Shown here: positions 44,963-53,606 of the stretch, in pieces
Numbering within the stretch: the stretch's first letter is position 1
Layout of the letters: each line of letters begins with the position of its first letter
NCBI RefSeq assembly: GCF_002870125.1
Contig: NZ_PNEO01000010.1
Coordinates: forward strand, 124,001-188,000
Origin: Burkholderia sp. WAC0059
GTDB lineage: Bacteria; Pseudomonadota; Gammaproteobacteria; Burkholderiales; Burkholderiaceae
Direction of reading: 5' to 3'
DNA: 64,000 nt
Notes under the pieces: generated by a model
Database searches by the model: none
What the model was told of the DNA's origin: nothing
Seen by the model: only the letters and a program-made list of their open reading frames with translations
Translations under genes and position numbers: made by a program

Positions 44963-45348
44963 GACAGCGCCCCTTCCTTCACGAGCACTTCGTGCGCGGC
45001 CTTGAATGCGCCGAGGCCGCACGGAATACCCGAGTAGGCCGTGGCGTGCAGCAGCGCCGCCTTGATCTCCTCGACGGTGACGCCGTTGTTCAGCGCGCCC
45101 TTGACGTGGAGCTTGAGTTCGTCGGTGTGGCCCGCGACCGTCAGCATGGCGAGGTTCATCAGGCTGCGGGTCTTGCGGTCCAGCGTCGGGTCGCCCCACG
45201 CCCAGCCCCAGGCCCAGGCCGTGGTCGCGCGCTGGAACGACATCATGAAGTCGTCGGCGCGCTTCATCGAGGCGTCGACGTACTCCGGTCCGAGCACCGC
45301 ACGGCGGATCGGCATGCCTTTTTCGAACAGTGCATCATCGTCTTTCAC
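44959..45348 (-). CDS. Carboxymuconolactone decarboxylase family protein
   Basis: Protein of 129 residues of the CMD (PcaC-like) fold: RKTRSLMNLAMLTVAGHTDE followed by LKLHVKGALNNGVTVEEIKAAL. The CxxC of the AhpD branch is absent, so a decarboxylase or lactone-acting role is more likely than peroxidase. The GTG start is chosen because AAGGAG lies 7 bases upstream; it overlaps the MFS stop (GTGA), so translation is coupled. A second CMD-fold paralogue lies at 60344. PcaC acts in protocatechuate breakdown, but no other pca genes are here. Confidence 0.9.
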   Translation of the reverse strand: MKDDDALFEKGMPIRRAVLGPEYVDASMKRADDFMMSFQRATTAWAWGWAWGDPTLDRKTRSLMNLAMLTVAGHTDELKLHVKGALNNGVTVEEIKAALLHATAYSGIPCGLGAFKAAHEVLVKEGALS

Positions 45349-46721
45349 GATTGAACTCCTTGTTGAATGAGTGAAGTAGGTTCGTTGGGATTGACCAGCT
45401 CGAGCGGACGGCCGGTCGTGCGTGGCCCGATCGCGGCCACGACGGCGGCAACGACCAGCCAGCAGGCGGAGATGTACGCGAACACGCTCAGGTAGCCGGC
45501 GCTCGCGTACAACATGCTCACGATGAAAGGACCGATCACGTTGGTCAGCCGCCCGAGGCCGTAGCACAGCCCCGCGCCGGCCGAGCGCAGATGGGTCGGA
45601 TACGACTCCGGCGTGTAGATGTAGAGCGTCGCGTTCATCAACTGGATCGTGACGATGACGAGCGCGCCGAACACCACGATGAAGATCGCCGACGGCGCAA
45701 GGCCGTAGGCCACGCCGGCGACGGCGATGACGACGGCGTCCACCGCGACGATCCACTTGCGCTCGAAGCGCTCGATCACGAACGTGCCGAGCCAGGCGCC
45801 GAGCGGGTTGCAGATGGCGATGAGGCTCGAGTATTCGAGCGACTTCGTGATCGTGAAGCCGTGCTGCACGAGCAGCGTCGGCACCCAGGCGACGAAGCCG
45901 TAGAAGCCGAGCGTCTGGAAGACCCAGATCAGCGAGAGGCCGATGGTCTGCTGCCGGTAGCCGGGCGCGAACATCTCGCGCAGCGACGAGCCCGACCGGA
46001 GCGGCACGCCGGCGTAGGCCGGACCGCCCGCGACCGCGGTGTCGGCCGGCATCACGCCGCCCGCGCGCTCGAGCCGCTCCAGGATCCGGCGCGCCTCGTC
46101 CACGCGGCCTTTCGCGAGCAGCCAGCGCGGCGATTCCATGAGCCTCGTCGCGAACGGGATCGCCAGCAGACCGAAACTGCCCCAGACGAAGACGAGCCGC
46201 CAGCCCCAGTCGCCGACCGGCACGACGAACCGCGCCACCCACGCCGTCGCCGGAATGCCGATCAGGCCCAGCGTGAAGATCAGGCTCATGTACTTGCCGC
46301 GCAGGCGGGCCGGGAAAAACTCGCTCACGTAGACGTTGGCGATGACCGTCATGCCCGACAGGCCGATCCCCGTGAGGAAGCGGAACACGGCGAGCGAGAG
46401 GACGTTCCACGACGCCGCGTTCAGCAGCGAGAAGAGCGTGTAGACGACGATGCTCAGGATGAAGCCGCGCCGGCGGCCGATGCGATGCGCGAGCATCCCG
46501 CCGAACGTGCCGCCGATGAACATGCCGCCGAAGCTCGTCGAGGTGATCAGCGCGACGTCGCTGACGGGAATGTGCCAGCTACCGACGATCGCGGGCGCGG
46601 CATACGCGAAGGTGTTCAGGTCGGCGAGCTCGAAGAAGTAGGCGAACGCGAGCGCGCAGATGGCGATGCGGTGGAAGGCCGTAATCGGCAGCCTGTCCAT
46701 CCGCTGGCTGATGTCGTTCAT
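45345..46721 (-). CDS. MFS transporter, sugar/aromatic-acid porter type
   Basis: Membrane carrier of 458 residues with 12 segments. MFS signatures include GGMLAHRIGRRRGF in the loop between segments 2 and 3, and WLLAKGRVDEARRILERL in the central loop, typical of the sugar-porter/AAHS-like group. PESYPTHLRSAGAGLCYGLGR is the late-half signature. It should import the substrate of this catabolic operon. First gene of the operon 46721-44060. The ATG chosen gives the normal short N-terminus. A predicted promoter/operator lies 70-100 bases upstream, next to the divergent GntR gene. Confidence 0.92.
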   Translation of the reverse strand: MNDISQRMDRLPITAFHRIAICALAFAYFFELADLNTFAYAAPAIVGSWHIPVSDVALITSTSFGGMFIGGTFGGMLAHRIGRRRGFILSIVVYTLFSLLNAASWNVLSLAVFRFLTGIGLSGMTVIANVYVSEFFPARLRGKYMSLIFTLGLIGIPATAWVARFVVPVGDWGWRLVFVWGSFGLLAIPFATRLMESPRWLLAKGRVDEARRILERLERAGGVMPADTAVAGGPAYAGVPLRSGSSLREMFAPGYRQQTIGLSLIWVFQTLGFYGFVAWVPTLLVQHGFTITKSLEYSSLIAICNPLGAWLGTFVIERFERKWIVAVDAVVIAVAGVAYGLAPSAIFIVVFGALVIVTIQLMNATLYIYTPESYPTHLRSAGAGLCYGLGRLTNVIGPFIVSMLYASAGYLSVFAYISACWLVVAAVVAAIGPRTTGRPLELVNPNEPTSLIQQGVQS

Positions 46722-46779
46722 GTCAGGACGTCTCCATTTTGTTTTGGCAACCGATGCCGGCATCCCATGCCATCATCAG

Positions 46780-46820
46780 ATTGTATGGCAATATGACACG
46801 TATAAGATTGTCCGTCAATA
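46780..46820 (-). promoter_or_regulatory. Candidate promoter/operator of the MFS-CMD-dehydrogenase operon
   Basis: The region contains TTGTATGGCAAT (46781-46792), ATATGACAC (46791-46799) and, on the minus strand, a -35-like TTGACG (46818-46813) with a weaker -10 (CATATT, 17-base spacing). The same parts recur at 50187, 60813 and 63771. It lies between the operon and the divergent FCD-GntR gene, so GntR control of both is likely. Confidence 0.5.
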
Positions 46821-46878
46821 TACCGGGAGCGGGATCCGCATGTAAAATGAGCGCCTCGCGACGACACTCGAACGGACG

Positions 46879-47622
46879 ATGAGCAGCTCTCTCAAAGTGG
46901 TGCCCCAGCCGGTGCGACGGCAGGTCGAGGACGCCTTGCGGGCCGCCATCGTCGCGGGCCGCTTCCTGCCGGGCGACCACCTGCCCGACCGGCTGCTCTG
47001 CGAAACCTTCGGCACGAGCCGCAGCGTCGTGCGCGAGGCCGTGCGGCTGCTCGAAGCCGAGGGGCTCGTCGTCGTGCATCCGAATCGCGGGCCGTTCGTC
47101 GCGATGCTTTCCGTCGAGGACGCGCGCGACGCCTACGAAGTGCGAGCCGCGCTCGAAGCGCTCGCCGGCGAAGGATTCGCGCGGCGCGCGAGCGAGGCCG
47201 AGCGCGCCGCGTTGCGCGCGGTCTACGAGGAACTGCGCGACGCGCCGGCCGGCATCTCGCGCGACGCGCTGCTCGACCTGAAGCGGCGCTTCTACGAAAT
47301 CCTGACGACGGGCAGCCGCAACGCGCTCGCGACGCGCATGCTGGAGCGGCTGCTGATTCGCAACAGCCGGCTGCGCGCGACCTCGCTATCGAGCCCCAAC
47401 CGCCTGCCGAAAACGGTCGAGGAGATCGGCCGCATCATCGAGGCCGTCGAGCGCCGCGACGCGGCGGCCGCGGCAGCGGCCTGCCGCGCGCACGTCGAGG
47501 CTGCCGCCGACGTCGCGATCCGCATCCTCAGGGAGCGCGACGCCGGCACGGCCGGCAACGATCGTCCCGATCACCCTGGCAACGGCGAGGACGCGCGCAG
47601 CCTCGCCGACGCCGAGGGCTAA
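46879..47622 (+). CDS. GntR family regulator (FadR subfamily, FCD domain)
   Basis: Regulator of 247 residues. The N-terminal GntR winged helix (about 10-75) has LPDRLLCETFGTSRSVVREAV. The FCD ligand domain (about 85-220) is all-helical, with the metal-binding Asp/His pattern partly visible (EVRAALEALAGEGFA ... RLLIRNSRLRA ... CRAHVEAAADVAI). It is divergent from the MFS-CMD-dehydrogenase operon and is the natural candidate for binding the repeated TGTATGACA elements in this region. A second FCD GntR gene lies at 55020. Ligand unknown. Confidence 0.92.
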   Translation: MSSSLKVVPQPVRRQVEDALRAAIVAGRFLPGDHLPDRLLCETFGTSRSVVREAVRLLEAEGLVVVHPNRGPFVAMLSVEDARDAYEVRAALEALAGEGFARRASEAERAALRAVYEELRDAPAGISRDALLDLKRRFYEILTTGSRNALATRMLERLLIRNSRLRATSLSSPNRLPKTVEEIGRIIEAVERRDAAAAAAACRAHVEAAADVAIRILRERDAGTAGNDRPDHPGNGEDARSLADAEG

Positions 47623-47689
47623 AAGCACCCGCCCAGCGGCGCCCGCCCGGCACAGGCGCAGCGCCGCCGTCGCGCGCCGCGCTCCTCCG

Positions 47690-48982
47690 TTACAGCCCCG
47701 CCAGCCTCGTCCGCGCGTCGGCGCGAGCCTGCTGCTTTTCGGCCGCCGACGGCCAGACGAAAACGAGCAACCCCAACGCACCCGAGAGCGAAATGGCGCC
47801 CGCGAGAAAGAACGCGCTCTCGAAGTGTCCGCTCCACTGCACGAGGTAGCCCGTGACGGCCGGCCCCACGATGCCCGAGCAGTTCGAGAGAAAGTGCACG
47901 AAACCGCCCACGCCGCCGACGCGCGCCGGCGCCACCGAGTCGCCGATGATCGCCCAGTAGCTCGTCGCCGTCAGATAGACGCTCAGCGTCGCCACCGACA
48001 TGATGGCCGTCGCCGCCATCGCGCTGTGCAGCTCGCCTGAGAGCACGATGCCGATGCCCGAGAGCGTGAGCAGCGTGCAGCTCACGAGCTTGCGCGAGAA
48101 GATGGCGCGGCCGGTCAGGCGGAACACGAAGTCCGACAGGAAGCCGCCGCCCGCCATGCCGACGAACGCGCCGATCCACGGAATCGCGTTGATCATCGCC
48201 ATGCGCTGCAGCGGCATGTGGTACTCCATCGTCAGATACATCGGGAACCACGAGATCAGGAAATAGATCGTGTAGTTGAAACCGAAGAACGCCCAGGCGG
48301 TGGCGAGCAGCGACGGCTTGCGCAGATAGCTGCCGAGCGAGGGGGCGTCGGCGTCGTTGCGCGCCGGGCTGCCGGCGCCGATCTCCTCGCGTTCCTGCGC
48401 GCTGACGAGCCGGCTCTTGCCCGGCGAATCGGCGGCGAGCGCAGCCCAGGCGGCTACCCAGACGAAGCCGATCAGCGAGATCAGCACGAACGCGACGCGC
48501 CAGCCGAAGCTGAGCGCGAGCATGCCGAAGAGCGGCCCGGCGAGCGCCGCGCCGAGCGGGCCGCCCGCGTTGCAGATGCCGACCGCCGAAGCGCGTTCGC
48601 GATGCGGGAACCACTCGTTCACGAGCTTGTTCGCGGTCGCGCTGAACGGCCCTTCACCGATGCCGAGGCCGATGCGCGTGAGCAGCAGCGTAGTGACGTT
48701 CAGCGCCGCGGCCGTGAGGCCGCAGAACACCGACCAGACGACGAACGACGTCGTGAACACCCGCTTCGCGCCGAACCGGTCCGCCGCGTGGCCGCCGACG
48801 AAGCAGAAGAGCGCGTAGCCGGCGAAGAAGCTGCTGAACACGATGCCGAGCTGCGCCGGCGCGAGGTGCATCTCCCTGACGATGAACGGCGCGGCGATCG
48901 ATAGCGCCGCCCGGTCCAGATAGGCAACGATGCTGCCGAGAAACAGCATGGATACAAGTACCCAGCGAATACGCAGAGTCAT
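47690..48982 (-). CDS. MFS transporter, anion:cation symporter (ACS) type
   Basis: Membrane carrier of 430 residues with 12 segments. Features fit the ACS family of organic-acid carriers (hexuronate, tartrate, aromatic acids): SIVAYLDRAALSIAAPFI in segment 1, FVGGHAADRFGAKRVF in the loop between segments 2 and 3, and GLGIGEGPFSATANKLVNEW, a typical ACS motif. AGGAGACACCC precedes the ATG. It lies 85 bases after the cupin gene on the same strand, so it probably imports the substrate of that enzyme or of the regulon. Confidence 0.92.
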   Translation of the reverse strand: MTLRIRWVLVSMLFLGSIVAYLDRAALSIAAPFIVREMHLAPAQLGIVFSSFFAGYALFCFVGGHAADRFGAKRVFTTSFVVWSVFCGLTAAALNVTTLLLTRIGLGIGEGPFSATANKLVNEWFPHRERASAVGICNAGGPLGAALAGPLFGMLALSFGWRVAFVLISLIGFVWVAAWAALAADSPGKSRLVSAQEREEIGAGSPARNDADAPSLGSYLRKPSLLATAWAFFGFNYTIYFLISWFPMYLTMEYHMPLQRMAMINAIPWIGAFVGMAGGGFLSDFVFRLTGRAIFSRKLVSCTLLTLSGIGIVLSGELHSAMAATAIMSVATLSVYLTATSYWAIIGDSVAPARVGGVGGFVHFLSNCSGIVGPAVTGYLVQWSGHFESAFFLAGAISLSGALGLLVFVWPSAAEKQQARADARTRLAGL

Positions 48983-49067
48983 GGGTGTCTCCTTGATTGT
49001 TTTGTCTTTATGGGCCGGTGGCGACCGGCACCCGCAACGCGCCATTGCCCGCGCTGCGCATGACGCG

Positions 49068-50012
49068 CTATACGAACTCGAAACCGGTGGCCCGCGCGTT
49101 CGTGTAGACGCCGCCGTCCTGCACGATCAGGAACAGCGCGCGCTTCGCGCCGTCGTTGTGGTGCGAATGACCCGAGCACGGCGGCGTGATCGTGGTGGCC
49201 CAGGGCAGCCAATCCTTGCGCTCGCCGTCCACGATGCTGTAGCACCCGCCGCCCTCGATCGTCAGCGTGACCGCGACCGAGTTGTGCCGGTGCGCGCGCT
49301 GCATCGTGCCGGGCTCCAGCGTGTTGTAGGCGAGCGAGAGCGTGGGCAGGATGTTGCGCCCGTCGAGCTGCGAATCGGACGAGAAGATGACCGCGCGTGC
49401 CGCCGTGCCCTCTTCCTTTTCGAGGCTGTACATGAGGTCGATCTGCCGCTGGATTTCGCGGGCCGGATAGTGAATGGCCTCGATCGGTGCACGATCGCGC
49501 GGCGCCGGCTGCCATCCCTCGAACGCCAGCATCGGCTCGTTGCCCACGGCCCAGAGCACCGCGCCCTCGCGCGCCTCGAAGGCCGCGTGCTCGCCGCCGG
49601 GCAGGATGAAAACGTCGCCGGCTTGCCAGTCGATCGAGACGTCGCCCTGCCGGACGTTGCCCGAGCCGCGAATCACGTAGTGCACGACGCCCGAGGCCAC
49701 GAGCTCCGTCGCGATCCGCTCGCCCGCACGGATCGCGATGTAGCGCGCGAGCAGATGCGGCGTCGTGCAGGGCGTCTTCGCCTCGAGCGTGTCGGAAATG
49801 TCGCAATAGATAACCGAGGTCGGCGCATCGGCCGCGAGCGCGCGGTCGGCTTCTTCAGCAAATGTCGAGCCCGGAACGCGCGAGAGCTTGCGCATGAAGG
49901 CCGTGGCCGGGTTGAAATAGACGGCGCGCCGCTGCGCGTCGGTGACGGCGTCGCGCTGCTTCTGGGGCGGCATCTCGCCCATGCGCGTGACGCGTCGAGT
50001 GATCGTCTCCAT
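49068..50012 (-). CDS. Cupin-domain protein, gentisate 1,2-dioxygenase-like
   Basis: Protein of 314 residues with two cupin barrels. The first, around HYVIRGSGNVRQGDVSIDW and GDVFILPGGEHAAF, has few metal ligands. The second has RAHRHNSVAVTLTIEGGG (His-x-His) and ITPPCSGHSHHNDG, the histidine cluster expected to bind Fe(II). The layout resembles gentisate/1-hydroxy-2-naphthoate ring-cleaving dioxygenases. Ring cleavage is an inference; no typical maleylpyruvate isomerase or fumarylpyruvate hydrolase is in the window. GAGGAAAAAA precedes the ATG. First gene of a two-gene operon with the ACS carrier. Confidence 0.85.
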   Translation of the reverse strand: METITRRVTRMGEMPPQKQRDAVTDAQRRAVYFNPATAFMRKLSRVPGSTFAEEADRALAADAPTSVIYCDISDTLEAKTPCTTPHLLARYIAIRAGERIATELVASGVVHYVIRGSGNVRQGDVSIDWQAGDVFILPGGEHAAFEAREGAVLWAVGNEPMLAFEGWQPAPRDRAPIEAIHYPAREIQRQIDLMYSLEKEEGTAARAVIFSSDSQLDGRNILPTLSLAYNTLEPGTMQRAHRHNSVAVTLTIEGGGCYSIVDGERKDWLPWATTITPPCSGHSHHNDGAKRALFLIVQDGGVYTNARATGFEFV

Positions 50013-50176
50013 TTTTTTCCTCCTGCGGTTCGACCGCTTGATGACTTCGTCTCTATGTTCTTTTCCGGTCCGCGCAGCGTCTCCCGCTTCCGCATGGCCG
50101 GACTTTCGTGGCCGGCCTGGCGCCGTGCCTGCGTCCACGCAGGACGCGGTGCGGCCTCGCCGATCGTTCCGGCCAG

Positions 50177-50205
50177 ATTATCATTCTGTATGACAATCCG
50201 TCAAT
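50177..50205 (-). promoter_or_regulatory. Promoter with embedded operator for the cupin operon
   Basis: On the minus strand TTGACG (50204-50199), 16 bases, then GATAAT (50182-50177) form a good sigma70 promoter. The spacer contains TGTATGACAATC (50187-50198 on plus), the element shared with 60813 and 63771. A protein on this element would block RNA polymerase. The rest of 50013-50340 holds no gene. A hairpin at 50269-50287 (8-bp stem ATCCCGCG, AAA loop) may end the deoR transcript. Confidence 0.55.
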
Positions 50206-50340
50206 GATATGAAATTAGGGGATGAAGGGAAAACGGCGCCGCAAGCAGTGCCGGGACGAGCACCGTCCATCCCGCGAAACGCGGGATCGGAGTAAGGAAA
50301 ACGCAGAGGAAAAACGACCGGAAAGGTTCGGTGCGCCCGG

Positions 50341-51108
50341 TCAGTCGGCCGTCTCGACCGTCACCTGCTCGAGCGCGCGGAACGGTTCGAGCCGCGCCGG
50401 CTCGGCGCCGGCCGACGTAATGAGCCGCCACGCGCGTTCGAGCGGCGTCCAGTGCTGCTGGCGCGCGCGGCCGAGCTTGTCGGTGTCGGCCAGCACGAAA
50501 ATCTGCGCGGCGCGGCGCACGATGCAGTCTTTCAGCGCGGCCTGCTGCGCGCTGGCCTCGCACAGACCGAAACCGGCCACGACGCCGTCGGCGCCGAGAA
50601 ACGCCTTGTCCACGCTGAGACGGCTCAGCACGAGTTCGGCCAGCGGGCCGAGCGTGCTCATGCTCGAGCTGCGCAGATCGCCGCCGATCAGCGTGAGCCG
50701 CACGCCGGGCGCGCTCGCGAGCGTCATCACGGCGAGCAGGTTGTTCGTCACCACGTGCAGGTCGCGATGTCCCGCAAGCCGGCGCGCGAGCGCGGCGCAC
50801 GTCGTGCCGCCGTCGAGAATCACCGTGTCGCCGTCCTGCACGTGAGCGGCGGCGGCATGCGCGATCGCTTCCTTCTGGTCGCGCTGCGCGGCCTTGCGCT
50901 CCTCGAGCGAGGCCTCCGGTTCGTGCGCGCCGACGAGCGCCGTCGCGCCGCCGTAGGTCCGCACGAGCCGGCGCTGCTGCGCGAGCGTCGCCAGGTCGCG
51001 CCGGATCGTCGCCTCGGACACGCCGAGCGCCGAGCATAGCTGCTCGACGTTGGCCTCGCGGGTCAGCACGAGGTCGAGAATGGCGCGGTGACGGTCGGCT
51101 ACTTTCAT
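50341..51108 (-). CDS. DeoR family transcriptional regulator
   Basis: Regulator of 255 residues. An N-terminal DeoR winged helix-turn-helix (about 6-60, with NVEQLCSALGVSEATIRRDL) is followed by the DeoRC sensor domain (about 75-235) with DGDTVILDGGTTCAALA and AFLGADGV, which binds phosphorylated sugars or sugar acids. It lies downstream of pdxA2-kinase-permease on the same strand with a hairpin between, so it likely has its own promoter. It is the best candidate to bind the palindrome at 54723 and to sense a pathway phosphate intermediate. Confidence 0.92.
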   Translation of the reverse strand: MKVADRHRAILDLVLTREANVEQLCSALGVSEATIRRDLATLAQQRRLVRTYGGATALVGAHEPEASLEERKAAQRDQKEAIAHAAAAHVQDGDTVILDGGTTCAALARRLAGHRDLHVVTNNLLAVMTLASAPGVRLTLIGGDLRSSSMSTLGPLAELVLSRLSVDKAFLGADGVVAGFGLCEASAQQAALKDCIVRRAAQIFVLADTDKLGRARQQHWTPLERAWRLITSAGAEPARLEPFRALEQVTVETAD

Positions 51109-51220
51109 GGCGGGTTCGGGAACACGGAGCGATCGGCAGGACTGCCGATGTTACACGAGCGGGCCCGCGATCTGTCGCGAGACCTGCCGGCGACCGCGCC
51201 CCTCTCATGGACGAAACGAA

Positions 51221-51262
51221 GAAGGGGCGGGGCACGCCATGCCGGCGCTCGCCCGCCCCTTC
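51221..51262 (-). terminator. Hairpin after the pdxA2 operon
   Basis: GAAGGGGCGGG / CCCGCCCCTTC, an 11-bp stem with a 20-base loop, 20 bases past the pdxA2 stop. The minus strand continues TTCGTTTCG, a weak T-rich tail. Probable end of the 54601-51282 transcript. Confidence 0.6.
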
Positions 51263-51281
51263 GATGCGCTTCGGCGCTCGA

Positions 51282-52280
51282 TCAGCGGCGCGTTGCGAGC
51301 TCCGCCGCCTGGCGCAGCGCTTCGAGCATGCTGCCCTCGTCCACCACGCCCTTGCCCGCGATGTCGAACGCCGTGCCGTGATCGACGGACGTGCGGATCA
51401 CTTCGAGGCCGACCGTCACGTTCACGCCCGCTTCGAGGCCGAGCACCTTGACGGGGCCGTGCCCCTGGTCGTGATACATCGCGACGACGAGGTCGAAGTC
51501 GCCGCGGCCCGCGCGGAAGAACAGCGTGTCGGCCGGCAACGGCCCCGTGACGTCGAACCCCTTCGCCTGCAACGCCTCGACGGCCGGGATGATCTTCTCT
51601 TCCTCTTCGCCATAGCCGAACAGGCCGTTTTCGCCGGCGTGCGGGTTGATCCCGCACACGCCGATGCGCGGCTTCGCGATGCCGGCCTTCACGAGCGTCG
51701 CGTGGCCGCGCTCGATCGTGCGCTGCACGAGGCCGGGCTCGATCTTGCGGATCGCGTCGATGATGCCGATGTGCGTCGTCACGTGAATCACGCGCAACTG
51801 CGGCGCGACGAGCATCATCGACACCTCGTCGACGCCCGTCAGGTGCGCGAGCATTTCGGTGTGGCCCGGGTACTTGTGGCCGCCCGCGTGCAGCGCTTCC
51901 TTGTTCAGCGGCGCCGTGCAGATCGCGTCGATCTGTTTGGCCTGCGCGAGCTCGACCGCGCGCGCGATGAAGCGGTAGGCCGCGTCGCCGGCCACGGGCG
52001 AGAGCTTGCCGAACGGCAGGTCGGCCGGGATCAGTTCGAGATCGACGCAGTCGATCGTGTCCCGCTCGAAGCGCGCCTGCGACGCGTCGGCGATGCGCCG
52101 CACCTTGAGCTTCGAACCGGTGATGCCGATCGCGCGTTCGAGCCGGCGCGCGTCGCCGATCACGAGCGGACGGCACTGGGCATGCACGGCCTCGTGCGCA
52201 AGACTCTTCACGACCACTTCGGGGCCGACGCCCGCGGCGTCGCCCATCGTGATGCCGATAATGGGGAGATAGGTGCTCAT
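51282..52280 (-). CDS. pdxA2: PdxA2-type 4-phosphoerythronate/threonate dehydrogenase
   Basis: Protein of 332 residues of the PdxA family. Landmarks are IGITMGDAAGVGPEVVVK, the metal-binding histidines in HKYPGHTEML and THIGIIDAI, the segment NPHAGENGLFG, and YHDQGHGPVK. The PdxA2 branch works on D- or L-threonate 4-phosphate or erythronate 4-phosphate rather than in vitamin B6 synthesis, oxidising and decarboxylating to dihydroxyacetone phosphate. The assignment to this branch comes from its place beside a DUF1537 kinase, as reported for acid-sugar catabolism. ATG is the standard start. Confidence 0.92.
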   Translation of the reverse strand: MSTYLPIIGITMGDAAGVGPEVVVKSLAHEAVHAQCRPLVIGDARRLERAIGITGSKLKVRRIADASQARFERDTIDCVDLELIPADLPFGKLSPVAGDAAYRFIARAVELAQAKQIDAICTAPLNKEALHAGGHKYPGHTEMLAHLTGVDEVSMMLVAPQLRVIHVTTHIGIIDAIRKIEPGLVQRTIERGHATLVKAGIAKPRIGVCGINPHAGENGLFGYGEEEEKIIPAVEALQAKGFDVTGPLPADTLFFRAGRGDFDLVVAMYHDQGHGPVKVLGLEAGVNVTVGLEVIRTSVDHGTAFDIAGKGVVDEGSMLEALRQAAELATRR

Positions 52281-52322
52281 GGTATCAGTCGCTTCCTCTG
52301 GTTTCGTCCGGGAGCGCGGCGC

Positions 52323-53606
52323 TCAATGCGCCGCGCCGGACGCCGGGTTCCGGTGCTTCAGGTGCAGCCACGCTGCGTACAATGCATGATCGGTGCCGAA
52401 CGCGCCCGCCTTCGTGACGATGCCGGGGCGATGCGCGCGCGGCGTGTTATCGAGCGGACGGCACACCGCGACGCCCGCCTCGACTTCTTCCAGCAGATGC
52501 AGGCTGCCGATGCCGGCCGTGCCGAGCATCGCGCGGGCCGTCTCGCCGCCGGTGGCGATGAGTCCGCCCGTCTTCGTGAAGTGCGGCTCGACGAGCGCGG
52601 CGAGCGCGGCCGAAAGCTGCGCGCCCTCGCCCGGATCGAACGCGTCGTCGCGGCCGATGCGCAACAGCAGGTCCGCGCGCCCGTCGAGCGCCGCGCCGAT
52701 GCGCGTGCGCCAGCCCGGCCAGTCCGGATGCGTCGCGCCCGCGCGCAGCACGGCCGGCGGCACGATCAGCTCGAACACCTCGCCGCGCTCGCGCAGCATC
52801 GCGCACTGGCGCTCGCAGACGGCGGACAGGCTGCCGACGAGAATCAGGATCGGCGCGCCGGCCGATTCGGCCGCCTGCGCCGACGATGCGCCGTTGAGCG
52901 CCCGGGCCGGCGCCGCGTTCTCGCGTTGCCGTTCGATCATCGAGGCCATCTCGCGCGCGAGACCGCCCGAGCCGACCCAGAACAGCGGCTCGCTCATCGC
53001 GAGCGTCACGCGCGCGAGCGTGCGCAACTCGTCCTCGCTTTCGGTATCGACGATCAGCGCGCCCACGCCGCTCGCCGCCACGCCGGCAATGCGCTGCGCG
53101 AGCACGCCGTCGCCTTCGTGCAGCGCCGCCGCGTCGAGCCGCGCGGTCGTGAGCCCGACCGCCGTCAGCATCGACGCCACGTCGGCCGACCGGTCGGCGT
53201 GTTCGAGCTTCCAGGTGTCCGTCGTTTCGAGCGGCGCGCCGTGCACGAGCACGCGGCCGCCGCGCAACACGCGCCCCGTCGCCGGGAACGCCGGCGCGAC
53301 GATGGCGAGCCCGCCGAGCGGCCGCAGCGCGGCGACTTCGGCGGCCCAGTTGCCGCGCAGCGTCGAATCGATCTTCTTGTAGAGGCGCCGGCCGTGCACG
53401 CGCAGCGCCGCGAAGGCCGCCGCCGTGCGCGCCGCGGCATCGGACGGCGCGAGCCGCCGCGTGTCGGTGTCGGCCGCGATCACGTCGGCGTCGGCCGGCG
53501 CAGCGGCGGCGTCGAGCGTGACCACGGTCCGCAGCCCGGCGCCCGCGAAGCCGATGGCGCAGTCGGCCGCGCCCGAAAGATCGTCGGCGATGATCAGAAA
53601 ACTCAT
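52323..53606 (-). CDS. Four-carbon acid sugar kinase (DUF1537 family)
   Basis: Kinase of 427 residues. The N-terminal substrate domain (about 1-225) starts [19 protein letters not shown], with the diagnostic [11 protein letters not shown]. The C-terminal nucleotide-binding domain (about 260-415) has the glycine-rich [10 protein letters not shown] and a late KAGAFG segment. DUF1537 kinases phosphorylate four-carbon acid sugars such as D-threonate (DtnK) or erythronate (DenK, OtnK). Which one applies here is not decided by sequence reading; the PdxA2 partner favours threonate or erythronate. ATGA overlap with the upstream permease and a 42-base gap to pdxA2 show one operon. Confidence 0.93.
   Translation of the reverse strand: MSFLIIADDLSGAADCAIGFAGAGLRTVVTLDAAAAPADADVIAADTDTRRLAPSDAAARTAAAFAALRVHGRRLYKKIDSTLRGNWAAEVAALRPLGGLAIVAPAFPATGRVLRGGRVLVHGAPLETTDTWKLEHADRSADVASMLTAVGLTTARLDAAALHEGDGVLAQRIAGVAASGVGALIVDTESEDELRTLARVTLAMSEPLFWVGSGGLAREMASMIERQRENAAPARALNGASSAQAAESAGAPILILVGSLSAVCERQCAMLRERGEVFELIVPPAVLRAGATHPDWPGWRTRIGAALDGRADLLLRIGRDDAFDPGEGAQLSAALAALVEPHFTKTGGLIATGGETARAMLGTAGIGSLHLLEEVEAGVAVCRPLDNTPRAHRPGIVTKAGAFGTDHALYAAWLHLKHRNPASGAAH

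Noticed and set aside
49262..49492. Arg/Ser-rich small frames antisense to or inside catabolic genes
   Set aside because: They follow the third-position GC pattern of the real genes and have the biased composition of shadow frames.
50269..50287. Hairpin ATCCCGCG-AAA-CGCGGGAT as a firm terminator
   Set aside because: The stem is perfect, but no T-run follows on the minus strand, so it is only noted within the promoter entry.
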